From Streptomyces hokutonensis (lineage in GTDB: Bacteria > Actinomycetota > Actinomycetes > Streptomycetales > Streptomycetaceae): a stretch of 64,000 nt of DNA. The stretch is taken from contig NZ_BARG01000075.1 in assembly GCF_000376565.1 (NCBI RefSeq), positions 62,001 through 126,000 of the forward strand, written 5' to 3'. This document shows positions 53,471-61,365 of the stretch, one piece after another. The notes under the pieces were generated by a model that had not been told where the DNA came from, ran no database searches, and worked only from the letters and a program-made list of their open reading frames with translations. Every line of letters begins with the position of its first letter. Position 1 is the stretch's first letter. A program made the translations under genes and the position numbers.

Positions 53471-54395
53471 GATGCAGCTCCTGAGGGAGTGGGACGCGGA
53501 CACGCCTCCGCTCACGGACCACGCACGCGCGCGTGCCCGCCTCCGCCTCTACGAGACGATGACCGCGCCCGCCACCTCCGTGGCCGTCGGGCGCCGCCCG
53601 CTCCTGCGGATCGCGGTGGCCGGGGTCGCGACGGCGGCGGTCGCCACGACCGTGCTGGTCACCGACAACTCCTCGCCGCACACCCAACCGGTGAGCGCGA
53701 CCACCGTGCTGCGCGGGGCGGCGGCCGAGGAACGCAGACTGGAGAAGCCGATCGCCGCACGCGACGACCAGTTCATCTACACCAAGGAGATCATCAAGGA
53801 GACCCCCGTCGGAGGCGGCCGGACCCGGACGTACGTCGACGAGAACTGGAACTCGGTCGACGGATCCAAGAGGTCGTACGTCAGCGAACTCGGCCACAAG
53901 CAGTGGGTCCCGGTGTACGGGCCGGGCCAGGGCACCTGGCCGCCGAGCAAGTGGAGCGAGCTCGAGCTGATGCCCACCGATCCGCGCAAACTGGCGATCG
54001 ACCTGCGGGACATGGGCGGAAAGCCGGACTACAGCAAGCCGATGAAGACCGGCGACTGGCCGATGGTCCAGTACTTCCTCTCCGGCCTGCTCCACACGCC
54101 CGTCCTGCCGCACGGCCTGCGCTCCGCCGCCTACGAGGCGCTCGCCACCGTCCCCGGCATCAAGGTCGTACCCGGCCAGAAGGACGCCGACGGCCGCGTG
54201 GGCATCGGCATCCGCTTCGTACCCGGCCCGGGAACGTCCCGCTCACCGCTCCTGGTCTTCGACGCGAAGACCTACCGGTACCTCGGCATGCGCGATCAGC
54301 GGACGGCGGGCGGGAAGACGTACGAGCAGTGGTCGTACGTCGCGGCGAGCGGCGTGGTGGACCGGGTGATGGAGCGGCCGCAGGGCACACGATGA
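53463..54395 (+). CDS. CU044_5270-type membrane protein, sigma-factor partner
   Basis: About 310 residues: short cytoplasmic N-terminus (MNEMQLLREWDADTPPLTDH), one TM near residues 48-68 (LLRIAVAGVATAAVATTVLV), then a 240-residue extracellular domain. This layout and the overlap with the ECF gene are typical of the CU044_5270 family that follows such sigma factors. It probably works like an anti-sigma factor or sensor, though a zinc-binding ZAS motif is absent. ATG start overlaps the sigma stop. Confidence 0.85.
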   Translation: MNEMQLLREWDADTPPLTDHARARARLRLYETMTAPATSVAVGRRPLLRIAVAGVATAAVATTVLVTDNSSPHTQPVSATTVLRGAAAEERRLEKPIAARDDQFIYTKEIIKETPVGGGRTRTYVDENWNSVDGSKRSYVSELGHKQWVPVYGPGQGTWPPSKWSELELMPTDPRKLAIDLRDMGGKPDYSKPMKTGDWPMVQYFLSGLLHTPVLPHGLRSAAYEALATVPGIKVVPGQKDADGRVGIGIRFVPGPGTSRSPLLVFDAKTYRYLGMRDQRTAGGKTYEQWSYVAASGVVDRVMERPQGTR

Positions 54396-54532
54396 GTCAT
54401 GCGACGTGACGACTGCCACCTGACCCACGACGCCGACGAGTTCCTCACTCGGGCCGGGGAGTTCCTGCGCTCACGCCGCACCCCCGATGCCGGTACGCTG
54501 TACCCGCTCCGTCCCTGGTGGGCGGCTGCGCA

Positions 54533-54619
54533 GGTGGGTTGCCCGAGCGGCCTAAGGGAACGGTCTTGAAAACCGTCGTCGCAGCGATGTGACCGTGGGT
54601 TCAAATCCCACACCCACCG
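54533..54619 (+). tRNA. tRNA-Ser (anticodon UGA)
   Basis: Acceptor stem GGTGGGT (54533-54539) pairs with ACCCACC (54612-54618), with G as discriminator. The anticodon TGA is at 54567-54569 (loop CTTGAAA), the T-arm is GTGGGTTCAAATCCCAC and the variable arm is long, as in tRNA-Ser. CCA is not encoded. Its 3' half is the likely attachment site of the element that follows. Confidence 0.95.
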
Positions 54620-54764
54620 CAGCAGGTCAGAAGCTTGCAGGTCAGAAGGGGCGCCCCCGTTCGCGAGGGCGCCCCTTCCGCGTGCACCTTGTCTCACCCC
54701 GTTCCGCCTTTGTCTCAGGGTTGACCAGTGCGTATGGGCCATCTGTGGGCCAAGATGGGCCCGC

Positions 54765-56175
54765 TTACCCGCCCTTGTTGAGCTCCTGCGCGATGAGCTG
54801 GTTGGAGCGGGACTGCTCGCCCCGGAGGATCTTGGCGTAGAAGCGGAACAGCACGGCGATGCTGTGGCCGGCCCGGCGCGCGACTTCCATGGGGTCGACT
54901 CCCGATTTGATCCACAGGGAGACTCCGGCGTGACGGAGTGAGTACGGCACTTCCGCGAGGGGAGTTGCCGCGTCCTTCTCCGACAGCACCGACGCGCGAG
55001 CGGCCTCCCACAGGTCGCAGTACTCGGTCGACCGGACGCGACCGCCTCGCGCGGCACGGAAGAGACGGCCGTCCGGGGCAGTCCCGTAGGCCGCGATATG
55101 GTCCCGCAGCATTCGTACGAGGATCGGCGGAATCGGCACGGACCGAGTCGCCCCACGGGCCCGACGCTTGAGGCTCCGTGCCTCATAGGACGCGCCGTGA
55201 TCCGTCCAGCCTCCCCCGACTTCAGGGCGACTCTCCCCCAGCAGCAGTTCCCCCCCACTGCTCCGCAGCTTCCTCGGTCGCCGGAGGCAGGGTGCAGTCC
55301 GAAGCCTTCAACGAGGCGATTTCGGCGGGGCGCATCGCGGCGTAGTACAGGCACCCGAAGAACGCTTCGAGGTGCTGCCCACGGGCCCCCGAGTCGCGCA
55401 CGGCCGTGATGAACGAACGGGCCAGTGCCGGGCCGGGGACGTACCGGAAATCGATCTCGTCATCCGTCTCCGGTGGCGTCCAGTCGACGCGCAAGAGCGG
55501 GTTGGCGGACAGGAGTCCCTTCTCCTCCACCGTGTACCGGAGGAAGTTGCTCAGCACCATGCGCTTCCGCCGGGCGGTGTTCTCCGCGGCCTTCCGACCG
55601 TCCATGCGACGCGAGAGGGCTTCGAGAGCGGGCCGTAGAAGGGCGGGATCTTCCAGCGCCTTGACCTTCATTGAGTGCCCGGAGAGCCAGGACAAGGCCG
55701 ATCGGATCTCCGGCGGCGGCTCCTCTGCGGTGTGGCGTGCAGTCATTTCACCGTCCGGGCCCGGCACCGCGCGGAACGCCCACTGGTAGAGAGCGGCCCT
55801 CAAGGTCTTGGAATCCGGGGTGCCCCGAGTCGTCGTGACCAGAGTCGGGATGACAACGGCGAGCGCCTCAGCGATGCCAGCGCGGTGCTTGGCCGCGGCG
55901 CGCGGCCACTTCATGAGCGCGTACGCCGTGGCGTGGTCGTACCAGGTAGGCGAGTCACGGTCGGCCAACTCTCGCGCCGGCAGGCCCGTGTCCTCGTCGA
56001 ACTGCTCGCGCTCACGAAGCGCGGTCATCAGCTCCGAACGCCGACCGTCCGCCTGTGGTTTGAGCTTGAAGCTCTTGGAGTGCGGCCGTGCCCCGGCGCG
56101 CCAGCGCAGTTCGTAGGGCTTCGGACGTCCCGCGCGCTTGCGGATGGACCAGACGTCGACGTCGTACGTGAGCAT
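54765..56175 (-). pseudogene. int: Tyrosine-type integrase, split by a frameshift
   Basis: The N-terminal 300 residues (from ATG 56175 after GGGAGAG; LTYDVDVWSIRKRAGRPKPY) include a SAM-like binding domain and the start of the catalytic domain. Reading stops near 55222 after CTLPPATEEAAEQWGG. The second part resumes in another frame and ends at 54765, with YSLRHAGVSLWIKSGVDP, ARRAGHS and FRFYAK carrying the catalytic R, H, H and Tyr. One extra G in a seven-G run (55250-55256, C-run on plus) explains the shift; six would give about 469 residues. It ends 145 bp from the tRNA-Ser gene, as expected for its integrase. Confidence 0.88.
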
Positions 56176-56237
56176 TTCTCTCCCATGAGGAGAGGGGCCC
56201 ACCAGAACGGCGGGCCCCTCGGTCGGTCGGCGGTGGA

Positions 56238-56426
56238 CTATGCGGCGTTCTCCTCACACCGCGCCCACCACGCATCCAGGTCGGAACGGCGAACCCGGAG
56301 TTGCCCGTTCGGGAGCTTCTGAAGGCGGGGCGCCTGTCCACGGGCGCGCATGCGGTAGAACGCGGCGCGGCTCATGTCGATCTCTTCGAGGACTTCGCGG
56401 AGCTTGAGCTTCTGATCGCGGGCCAC
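56238..56426 (-). CDS. xis: Excisionase-like helix-turn-helix protein
   Basis: A 62-residue protein with KLKLREVLEEIDMSRAAFYR and LPNGQLRVRRSDLDAWW, the MerR/AlpA-like winged HTH of actinobacterial excisionases. It would bend DNA at the att sites and steer the integrase toward excision. GTG start at 56426. It lies 63 bp upstream of the integrase, in the same orientation, as in pSAM2-like elements. The iteron array begins 70 bp upstream. Confidence 0.87.
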   Translation of the reverse strand: MARDQKLKLREVLEEIDMSRAAFYRMRARGQAPRLQKLPNGQLRVRRSDLDAWWARCEENAA

Positions 56427-56494
56427 GGTGCGACTCCTTCGAGGTGGCGATCTCTTGGGGAGGTGAGGGCGTGCCTGTCCGAGGTATGGATTTC

Positions 56495-56701
56495 TGCGTC
56501 ATTGCGTCGCCAGCGTCATTCAGGCTTCTTTTAGGTGACGCGGGTGCTGAGGCCTGCGTCATGGGTGCGTCATGGGCTGCGTCATTCGTGACATGGCTCA
56601 TGACGCAGATGACGCAGGATGACGCAGGCACGGCCGTCTGCGTCATGGATGTATTCGCAGCTCAGGTGCCGTTTTCCGTCTCGCGTGACGCAGATGACGC
56701 A
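56495..56701. repeat. Iteron-like array of ATGACGCA octamers
   Basis: Nine exact copies of TGCGTCAT/ATGACGCA and two with one mismatch in 207 bp. Forward TGCGTCAT at 56495, 56555, 56566, 56578 and 56639 (AGCGTCAT at 56512); ATGACGCA at 56600, 56609, 56619 and 56694 (GTGACGCA at 56685). Steps of 9-12 bp occur in two groups, one per orientation, meeting near 56590. The array lies between xis and the replication-type ATPase gene and may be the element's replication origin or a regulator-binding cluster. Confidence 0.88.
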
Positions 56702-56818
56702 GCGTCTTCCCTCTTAGGACAAAAGAAGGGGGTGTTCTGGTGTAGTGCGGTGCCGCTCAGAACGCGAAGAAGGAGCCGCTGCGCGGCACGTCCTTGGAGC
56801 GGCGCTGACGCGCCGAAC

Positions 56819-56866
56819 AGCAAGAGGAGCACCCCGAGGCGAGGCGAGCGGGTGCTCTTCTTGCTT
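56819..56866 (-). terminator. Hairpin after the replication-type ATPase gene
   Basis: AGCAAGAGGAGCACCC (56819-56834) pairs with GGGTGCTCTTCTTGCT (about 56850-56865) except for one wobble position, around a 15-nt loop. It lies 27 bases beyond the stop of the minus-strand ATPase gene. Confidence 0.7.
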
Positions 56867-56892
56867 GTCCGCGTGAGCGTGCGGAGCACGGG

Positions 56893-58278
56893 TCAGAGCA
56901 TCCGCTGTTGCTCGTGCGGGATTGCCGGGGCGGGGCGGGTCATTTCGAGGTAGCGGCCCTGGCTGGTGCGGCCGGAGTCGATGAGGACACCTCGGGCGGC
57001 GAGGGTGGGTTGGAGGCGCTTGAGACGGTCGGAGAGCACCTTGCCGGTGGTCGGCCACCCCTTGGGTACAGCCCGCAGTTCGTCGCCGCTGTAGAGGCGG
57101 CTGAGGCAGGACAGCCACTCCGTGGACGTCATGCGCTGCGCCGTGCCCGGTTCGATGGTGTCGGCGTGCCGGAGGACGGTCTGTGCGAGCAGGTCGCCTT
57201 CGATGACGTCGTCGTTGAGGTCGTCCAGCCGGGCCCGGTACGCGGCCAGCACCCCGAGCCCGGTCGCCGCGTCGAACTGCGCGCACAGGTGCGCGAAGTC
57301 GGCCATGCGCAGGTCGGTGGGGGTCTCCGCCTGCGCCGCGCGGACCCTGACCGTGAGGTCCAGCAGGGACCCGAGCACGACGGGCAGCACCTCCGCGTAC
57401 TCCGCCCAAAACTCCGCCTCGGTACGCCGCACGCGGGGCCGCTCCAACCGGAGCGGAAGCAGGCGGTCGGCGAGGTCGGGCCGGATGACGCCGACGTCGA
57501 TCCCGGTCAGCAGCAGGGGGCGGCGGTAGCCGACGCGGAAGACGTCCCCGTCGGTGAACAGGGCCCGCTTGACGCTCTCGGCTCCGGTCACGATGCAGCA
57601 CATCGCGTCCGACAGGTCAGGTGTCACGTGGGAGAGGTTGTCCAGGGCGGTGATCCACCCGGCAGCCACCGCTGCGATCAGGCTTTCCTCGTCCTTCGGC
57701 GCCCGGCGCAGGTCGCCGCTCATCCCTTCGATGATCCGGGTGAGCATCCGGCCCCCGGTCGACTTGCCCGCTCCCTGGGGCCCGGTGAGGAACGGGGCGG
57801 GGACGGGCACGGACGGTCCGAGGCAGCCGATCAGCCACGCAATGGCCAGGCATTCGGTCTCCGCGTTGGCGAAGTTGCACAGCCGCATCAGCAGATCGAT
57901 GCCCTTGCCGCCCGTGCCCTTGACCGGAAGGGGCAGTTCCCCGGTGAGCTGGGTGCGCCGCCAGCACACTTCCTGCGGGTCGGGAACAGTGATGTCCCAC
58001 CCGGTGGGGTGGATGCGGACGGACTGTCCGTCGTCGCGACCCAGGTCCAGCCAGGTCGCCCCGTCGTATCCGGGAGCGACGCGGATGTGGACGGGCTGCA
58101 CGTCCTTGGTCAGCGCGAGTGCTTCGATCAGGTCCAATGCCTCTTTGAGTGCGGTCCCGTTGAAGACGCCGACCCCGTCGCGGTACATGCCGACGATGAG
58201 TTCCTGGCGGTGGCTGCCGGTGGTGCCCTGGGAGCGCATCGGGCGGGCTACGGGGTGGCCGTTGCGCTGGGCGTACAC
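56893..58278 (-). CDS. Replication-type P-loop ATPase, 5' end lost
   Basis: About 461 residues from a GTG at 58278, but protein-like sequence continues upstream in frame (EIIADYAQSHFRYFRTADG) until a stop near 58376, so the true N-terminus is missing. It holds a P-loop (GPQGAGKST near residue 170), a Walker B-like region ITALDNLSH and an RPDLADRLLPLRLERP arginine segment, as in primase-associated helicases of actinobacterial phages and AICEs. The front probably held a prim-pol domain. It could still express a truncated product. Its orientation toward int matches AICE layout. Confidence 0.75.
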   Translation of the reverse strand: MYAQRNGHPVARPMRSQGTTGSHRQELIVGMYRDGVGVFNGTALKEALDLIEALALTKDVQPVHIRVAPGYDGATWLDLGRDDGQSVRIHPTGWDITVPDPQEVCWRRTQLTGELPLPVKGTGGKGIDLLMRLCNFANAETECLAIAWLIGCLGPSVPVPAPFLTGPQGAGKSTGGRMLTRIIEGMSGDLRRAPKDEESLIAAVAAGWITALDNLSHVTPDLSDAMCCIVTGAESVKRALFTDGDVFRVGYRRPLLLTGIDVGVIRPDLADRLLPLRLERPRVRRTEAEFWAEYAEVLPVVLGSLLDLTVRVRAAQAETPTDLRMADFAHLCAQFDAATGLGVLAAYRARLDDLNDDVIEGDLLAQTVLRHADTIEPGTAQRMTSTEWLSCLSRLYSGDELRAVPKGWPTTGKVLSDRLKRLQPTLAARGVLIDSGRTSQGRYLEMTRPAPAIPHEQQRML

Positions 58279-58345
58279 GGTTCCGTCGGCGGTGCGGAAG
58301 TAGCGGAAGTGGGATTGCGCGTAGTCCGCGATGATCTCGCGGGCG

Positions 58346-58598
58346 GGACCCCGACCCGGGTCTTGGCGGCATCATCAGCCGGATGCGCGACGCGGGATTC
58401 GAGCAGACCGAAGCTGTCGAGGAAGTCACCCTGCACGCGGCGACCTCGGTTGAGGCGGAGGCGTTCGGAGTCGAGGTCGGCAGCAACCCGCTTCAGATCA
58501 CGCACACCGGCTACACGAAGACCGGTCGCGCTGTTGAGGTCACGGTCCACCGCCCTAGCCCCGGTTGGGTTCTGCGCTACAGCCCGCCGATCAGCTAA
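58346..58598 (+). pseudogene. Remnant of a GntR regulator (UTRA domain only)
   Basis: Plus-strand sequence from about 58346 to the stop at 58598 encodes GIISRMRDAGFEQTEAVEEV and GYTKTGRAVEVTVHRPSPGW, the effector-binding UTRA part of a KorSA-like GntR repressor. The winged HTH that should precede it is absent; the upstream bases belong to the opposite-strand ATPase gene. In AICEs a KorSA-type regulator normally controls rep/pra and transfer genes. A deletion has joined the two gene remnants near 58346-58376. Confidence 0.75.
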
Positions 58599-58600
58599 GC

Positions 58601-58649
58601 CGCACACATCGATGGCCCGCACTTTCAGTGCGGGCCATCGATGTGTGCG
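58601..58649. terminator. Perfect 23-bp hairpin, 3-nt loop
   Basis: Arms 58601-58623 and 58627-58649 are exact reverse complements around TTC (CGCACACATCGATGGCCCGC...). It follows the UTRA fragment's stop by two bases. It works as a terminator in either direction and marks the boundary between the element remnant and the low-GC defence genes. Confidence 0.9.
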
Positions 58650-58759
58650 CTCCACTCCGCCGGCCTGCGATGGGCACTGGAGGAAGTAGGCATTTGGCTA
58701 CTAAACCGACGAGGATCGATCTAGAATGTGGCAGGTGACCTGTGCCGTTGGCACAGGCG

Positions 58760-59323
58760 ATGAGTTTCAGGCGGGGAACCGTGCAACTTTCAGCCTACAC
58801 GCGCAGGAAATGCTTCATCTCTTACCATCATTCGGACGAGCGGGAAGTCGAGTCTTTCATTCAGGAATTCGATCACGCTCGGAATGTTTTCATTGCCCGA
58901 GGCATCGGGGCCAGTATGCCGGGGGATGTGATCGACAGTAAGGATCGTGATTACATCATGCGTCGCGTTCGCGACCTATACCTCCGCGACAGCACCGTCA
59001 CGATTGTGATGATTGGCAAGTGTACGCATGCGCGCAAATATGTTGATTGGGAAATAGCTTCTTCTTTGAGGAATGACTCAAAGAATAGGAGAAGTGGCCT
59101 AATTGGCATAGTGCTGCCCTCTGCAGCTAATTCCCCAAAGGAGCCTCCCCGCCTAGGAGACAACCTAGGGTCGAATGGCAGCACGAAGTACGCCCGCTGG
59201 TACACCTATCCCAAAAAATCGGCAGATCTGGCAAGAATGGTCGAGGACGCATACCAAGGGAGAAGCGTCAGGGTCGCCGACAACTCCCGCCTGCTCTTCT
59301 CTTATAATCGGACCTGCTCATGA
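58760..59323 (+). CDS. ThsB-like (MTH538/DUF1863) TIR-domain protein
   Basis: About 187 residues. The domain starts with KCFISYHHSDEREVESFIQEF-like strand and helix (I quote KCFISYHHSDEREVE), then DSKDRDYIMRRVRDLYLRDS, TVTIVMIGKCTHARKYVDWE and IASSLRNDSKNRRSG. This order (FISY, STVTIVMIG, KYVDWEI) fits PF08937, the TIR-like family that includes the Thoeris sensor/signal enzyme ThsB. Such domains use NAD+ to make cyclic ADP-ribose-type signals in defence. The start could be ATG 58760 or GTG 58781. The stop overlaps the next start (ATGA). Base composition is clearly lower in GC than the core. Confidence 0.85.
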   Translation: MSFRRGTVQLSAYTRRKCFISYHHSDEREVESFIQEFDHARNVFIARGIGASMPGDVIDSKDRDYIMRRVRDLYLRDSTVTIVMIGKCTHARKYVDWEIASSLRNDSKNRRSGLIGIVLPSAANSPKEPPRLGDNLGSNGSTKYARWYTYPKKSADLARMVEDAYQGRSVRVADNSRLLFSYNRTCS

Positions 59324-60210
59324 ACGCACCCTCTGAGTTGACTGCAGCCGACCTCCCGACACTCTTTTCTGCATCGGACTCCGCGTCCCTTTCCGGCCAA
59401 CGTCGGTATATTTTCGGTACCCGGTGGCGTTTGGTACTTTCTGTGGCAGTGGCAGTGGTAGCAGCCTTCACTTTCAAGCCTGCTAGAGGAGTTGACGTAA
59501 CGGCGATAGCCTCTGCCATCTTCTTTCTTCTAACACTCATTATTGAAGTTTGGCTGCTTATAGAAAATCCCGAGAAGGCTTGGTATGACGGGCGTGCTCT
59601 GGCTGAATCGGTGAAGACTCTGGCGTGGCGCTACGCTGTCGCTGCTGAACCATTTCCTAAATCATTGGGGAATGCAGTCGCCGCCGACAGGTTCCATTCT
59701 GAATTGCAGGCGCTGCTGAGGGATGCCCCTGCAGACAGCTTGGCTCCCGTCGGCTCTGCTTTGGCGACCGACCGTATGCAGCAGCTCCGGCGTGCACGAC
59801 TGGAGGAACGCAAACATGTTTACCTCAGAGATAGGATCGAGAATCAGCAGGGTTGGTATACTTCCAAAGCTAAATTCAATGCACATGGATCACGCAAATG
59901 GCGTATCGCCTTGATAGCAATTGAGCTTGCGGGAGTTACAGCCGCTGTTCTTCGGGTAACCGGGGCCATCAATTTCGACTTGCCGGGGATAATGGCTGGC
60001 ATGGTTGGTGCCGGCGCGGCATGGTTCGCCGTTCGACAGTACGAATCCCTAGCTCGTGCATACACTTTCGCTGCGACAGAGCTGACCATTGTCCATGGTC
60101 GCCTACAGAGGGCTCGTGACGAGATGACGTGGGCTCAGGAAGTAGCTGATGCTGAGGAGGCAATCAGTCGCGAGCACACGATGTGGCGGGCTTCACGAGG
60201 CGCTCTTTAA
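59320..60210 (+). CDS. SLATT-type (DUF4231-like) membrane protein with two 2-TM modules
   Basis: A 296-residue protein with two pairs of TM segments: WRLVLSVAVAVVAAFTF and VTAIASAIFFLLTLIIEVWL (residues 35-80), then WRIALIAIELAGVTAAVL and LPGIMAGMVGAGAAWFAV (196-240). After each pair comes a long soluble helix (WYDGRALAESVKTLAWRYA; YESLARAYTFAATELTIV). This is the SLATT architecture (SMODS/SLOG-associating 2TM effectors), predicted to form pores in nucleotide-signal immune systems. It is translationally coupled to the TIR gene (ATGA), so the TIR product signal may open it. This coupling is seen; the mechanism is inference. Confidence 0.82.
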   Translation: MNAPSELTAADLPTLFSASDSASLSGQRRYIFGTRWRLVLSVAVAVVAAFTFKPARGVDVTAIASAIFFLLTLIIEVWLLIENPEKAWYDGRALAESVKTLAWRYAVAAEPFPKSLGNAVAADRFHSELQALLRDAPADSLAPVGSALATDRMQQLRRARLEERKHVYLRDRIENQQGWYTSKAKFNAHGSRKWRIALIAIELAGVTAAVLRVTGAINFDLPGIMAGMVGAGAAWFAVRQYESLARAYTFAATELTIVHGRLQRARDEMTWAQEVADAEEAISREHTMWRASRGAL

Positions 60211-60256
60211 TTTACTCAAAATAAATTTACCCCTCTTTCGATGAAGCGAGGTATTT

Positions 60257-61120
60257 ATGCCTGATGTCGCGCTCCCCGATCTCGAAGATGAGTGCTTTTT
60301 TATCGCACCTATCGGAGAAGAGGGGTCTGAAACAAGAAATCGCTCTGACGGGGTCCTAGAGTTCATCGTGCAAAGAGCTGCGGAGGAACTCGGACTTACG
60401 GCCGTGCGAGGGGACCAAATTGCAGCACCCGGACAGATCAATCTGCAGGTTATTGACCACATTTTGAGGGCAAAGGCTGCTGTAGCTGATCTTACTGGCC
60501 TGAATGCTAACGTCTTCTATGAGCTTGCGGTGCGTCATGCCGTTAAGTTGCCCGTTGCACTGATTGCCGATAAGGATTGCGAAATCCCATTTGATATCGC
60601 CCAGATGAGGGTCATTAAATTCGACTATCAAGACCTCCGCAGTTCGGATAACTGCCGTCGGCAAATCGCCGATCACTTGAAGCAGGCTCTCGATACGGGG
60701 AATGCTGATAGCCCTATCTCTACTGCCGCAGATGTACGTTCGATGCAGGTCGGAAGTCCGGTAGAACGGACGGTGGCCGAAATCGTGGCTGGCGTAGAGA
60801 GCGTTACGGCGACTCAGCGAGACATTCTTGATATGGTGACGAGAATGGCGCGAGGCGTCCCGGCGCGCGGCAGTTCTTTTTCCGCCCTGAGACATGCACG
60901 CGAAAAGTTGGACGAACTCATTTCCCGATCAATTGCAATGGGTGAGAGGGAGACCGCGAATCGAGGGCGGGATATTGCTGATGCGCTGGAGTTTCATGCA
61001 ATTAATGATCTGAAAATTCGGAATGCGCTATCCCGACCTGTATTTTATGACCCCACTGAAAGGCGAGGGGGTAAATCGGGAGATCCTCGGAATGGAGATC
61101 CTGAAAGTGCCGAGGATTGA
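60257..61120 (+). CDS. Nucleoside deoxyribosyltransferase-fold protein
   Basis: About 287 residues. The N-terminal 145 residues show an NDT-like Rossmannoid: CFFIAPIGEEGSETRNRSDG (residues 13-32), AAVADLTGLNANVFYELAVR (Glu of the usual YELG site) and LPVALIADKD. The following 140 residues are helical (RHAREKLDELISRSIAMGER), perhaps an oligomerisation or target domain. Such folds occur in defence islands as nucleotide sensors or nucleosidase effectors. It starts 46 bp after the SLATT gene, on the same strand and with the same low-GC codon use, so it is likely the third gene of the operon. Confidence 0.75.
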   Translation: MPDVALPDLEDECFFIAPIGEEGSETRNRSDGVLEFIVQRAAEELGLTAVRGDQIAAPGQINLQVIDHILRAKAAVADLTGLNANVFYELAVRHAVKLPVALIADKDCEIPFDIAQMRVIKFDYQDLRSSDNCRRQIADHLKQALDTGNADSPISTAADVRSMQVGSPVERTVAEIVAGVESVTATQRDILDMVTRMARGVPARGSSFSALRHAREKLDELISRSIAMGERETANRGRDIADALEFHAINDLKIRNALSRPVFYDPTERRGGKSGDPRNGDPESAED

Positions 61121-61365
61121 AATCCCTATTGACACCGGAGAGATTCCTGCGTGTTCTCCATGGAGCGCAGCCGGCGAGTGTCTATCTGCGTGACATTACC
61201 CAGGAATATCGGCGAACGCGCCCGGATGCCTGTGGACCGTCAGCACAGGTGACAGACGCACTGACCCAATGTGGCGCGCTCACACAAGTGGCCCAAGACG
61301 AAACGGCCGTGCCTCAGCTACAGATGGCTGCTGGCGGAGATTCCCTGTGAAGCCGCTCCGCCCAC
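61121..61365. other. Intergenic gap with first copy of a 41-bp repeat
   Basis: No convincing gene; a 77-residue open frame here has a TTG start and non-coding composition. The segment 61211-61251 (ending CTGTGGACCGTCAGCACAGG) is the first copy of the repeat that recurs at 62221-62261. Confidence 0.5.
61211..61251. repeat. 41-bp imperfect direct repeat, copy 1
   Basis: 33 of 41 positions match the copy at 62221-62261 (both begin GGCG and end CAGGTG). The pair flanks the PF10137-type TIR gene. Confidence 0.6.

Noticed and set aside
56495..56701. CRISPR array
   Set aside because: Octamers in both orientations with 9-12 bp steps, no 28-37 bp repeats, no spacers and no cas genes.
61117..61350. 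77-residue plus-strand open frame after the NDT-fold gene
   Set aside because: TTG start without RBS, contains the 41-bp repeat, composition not protein-like.
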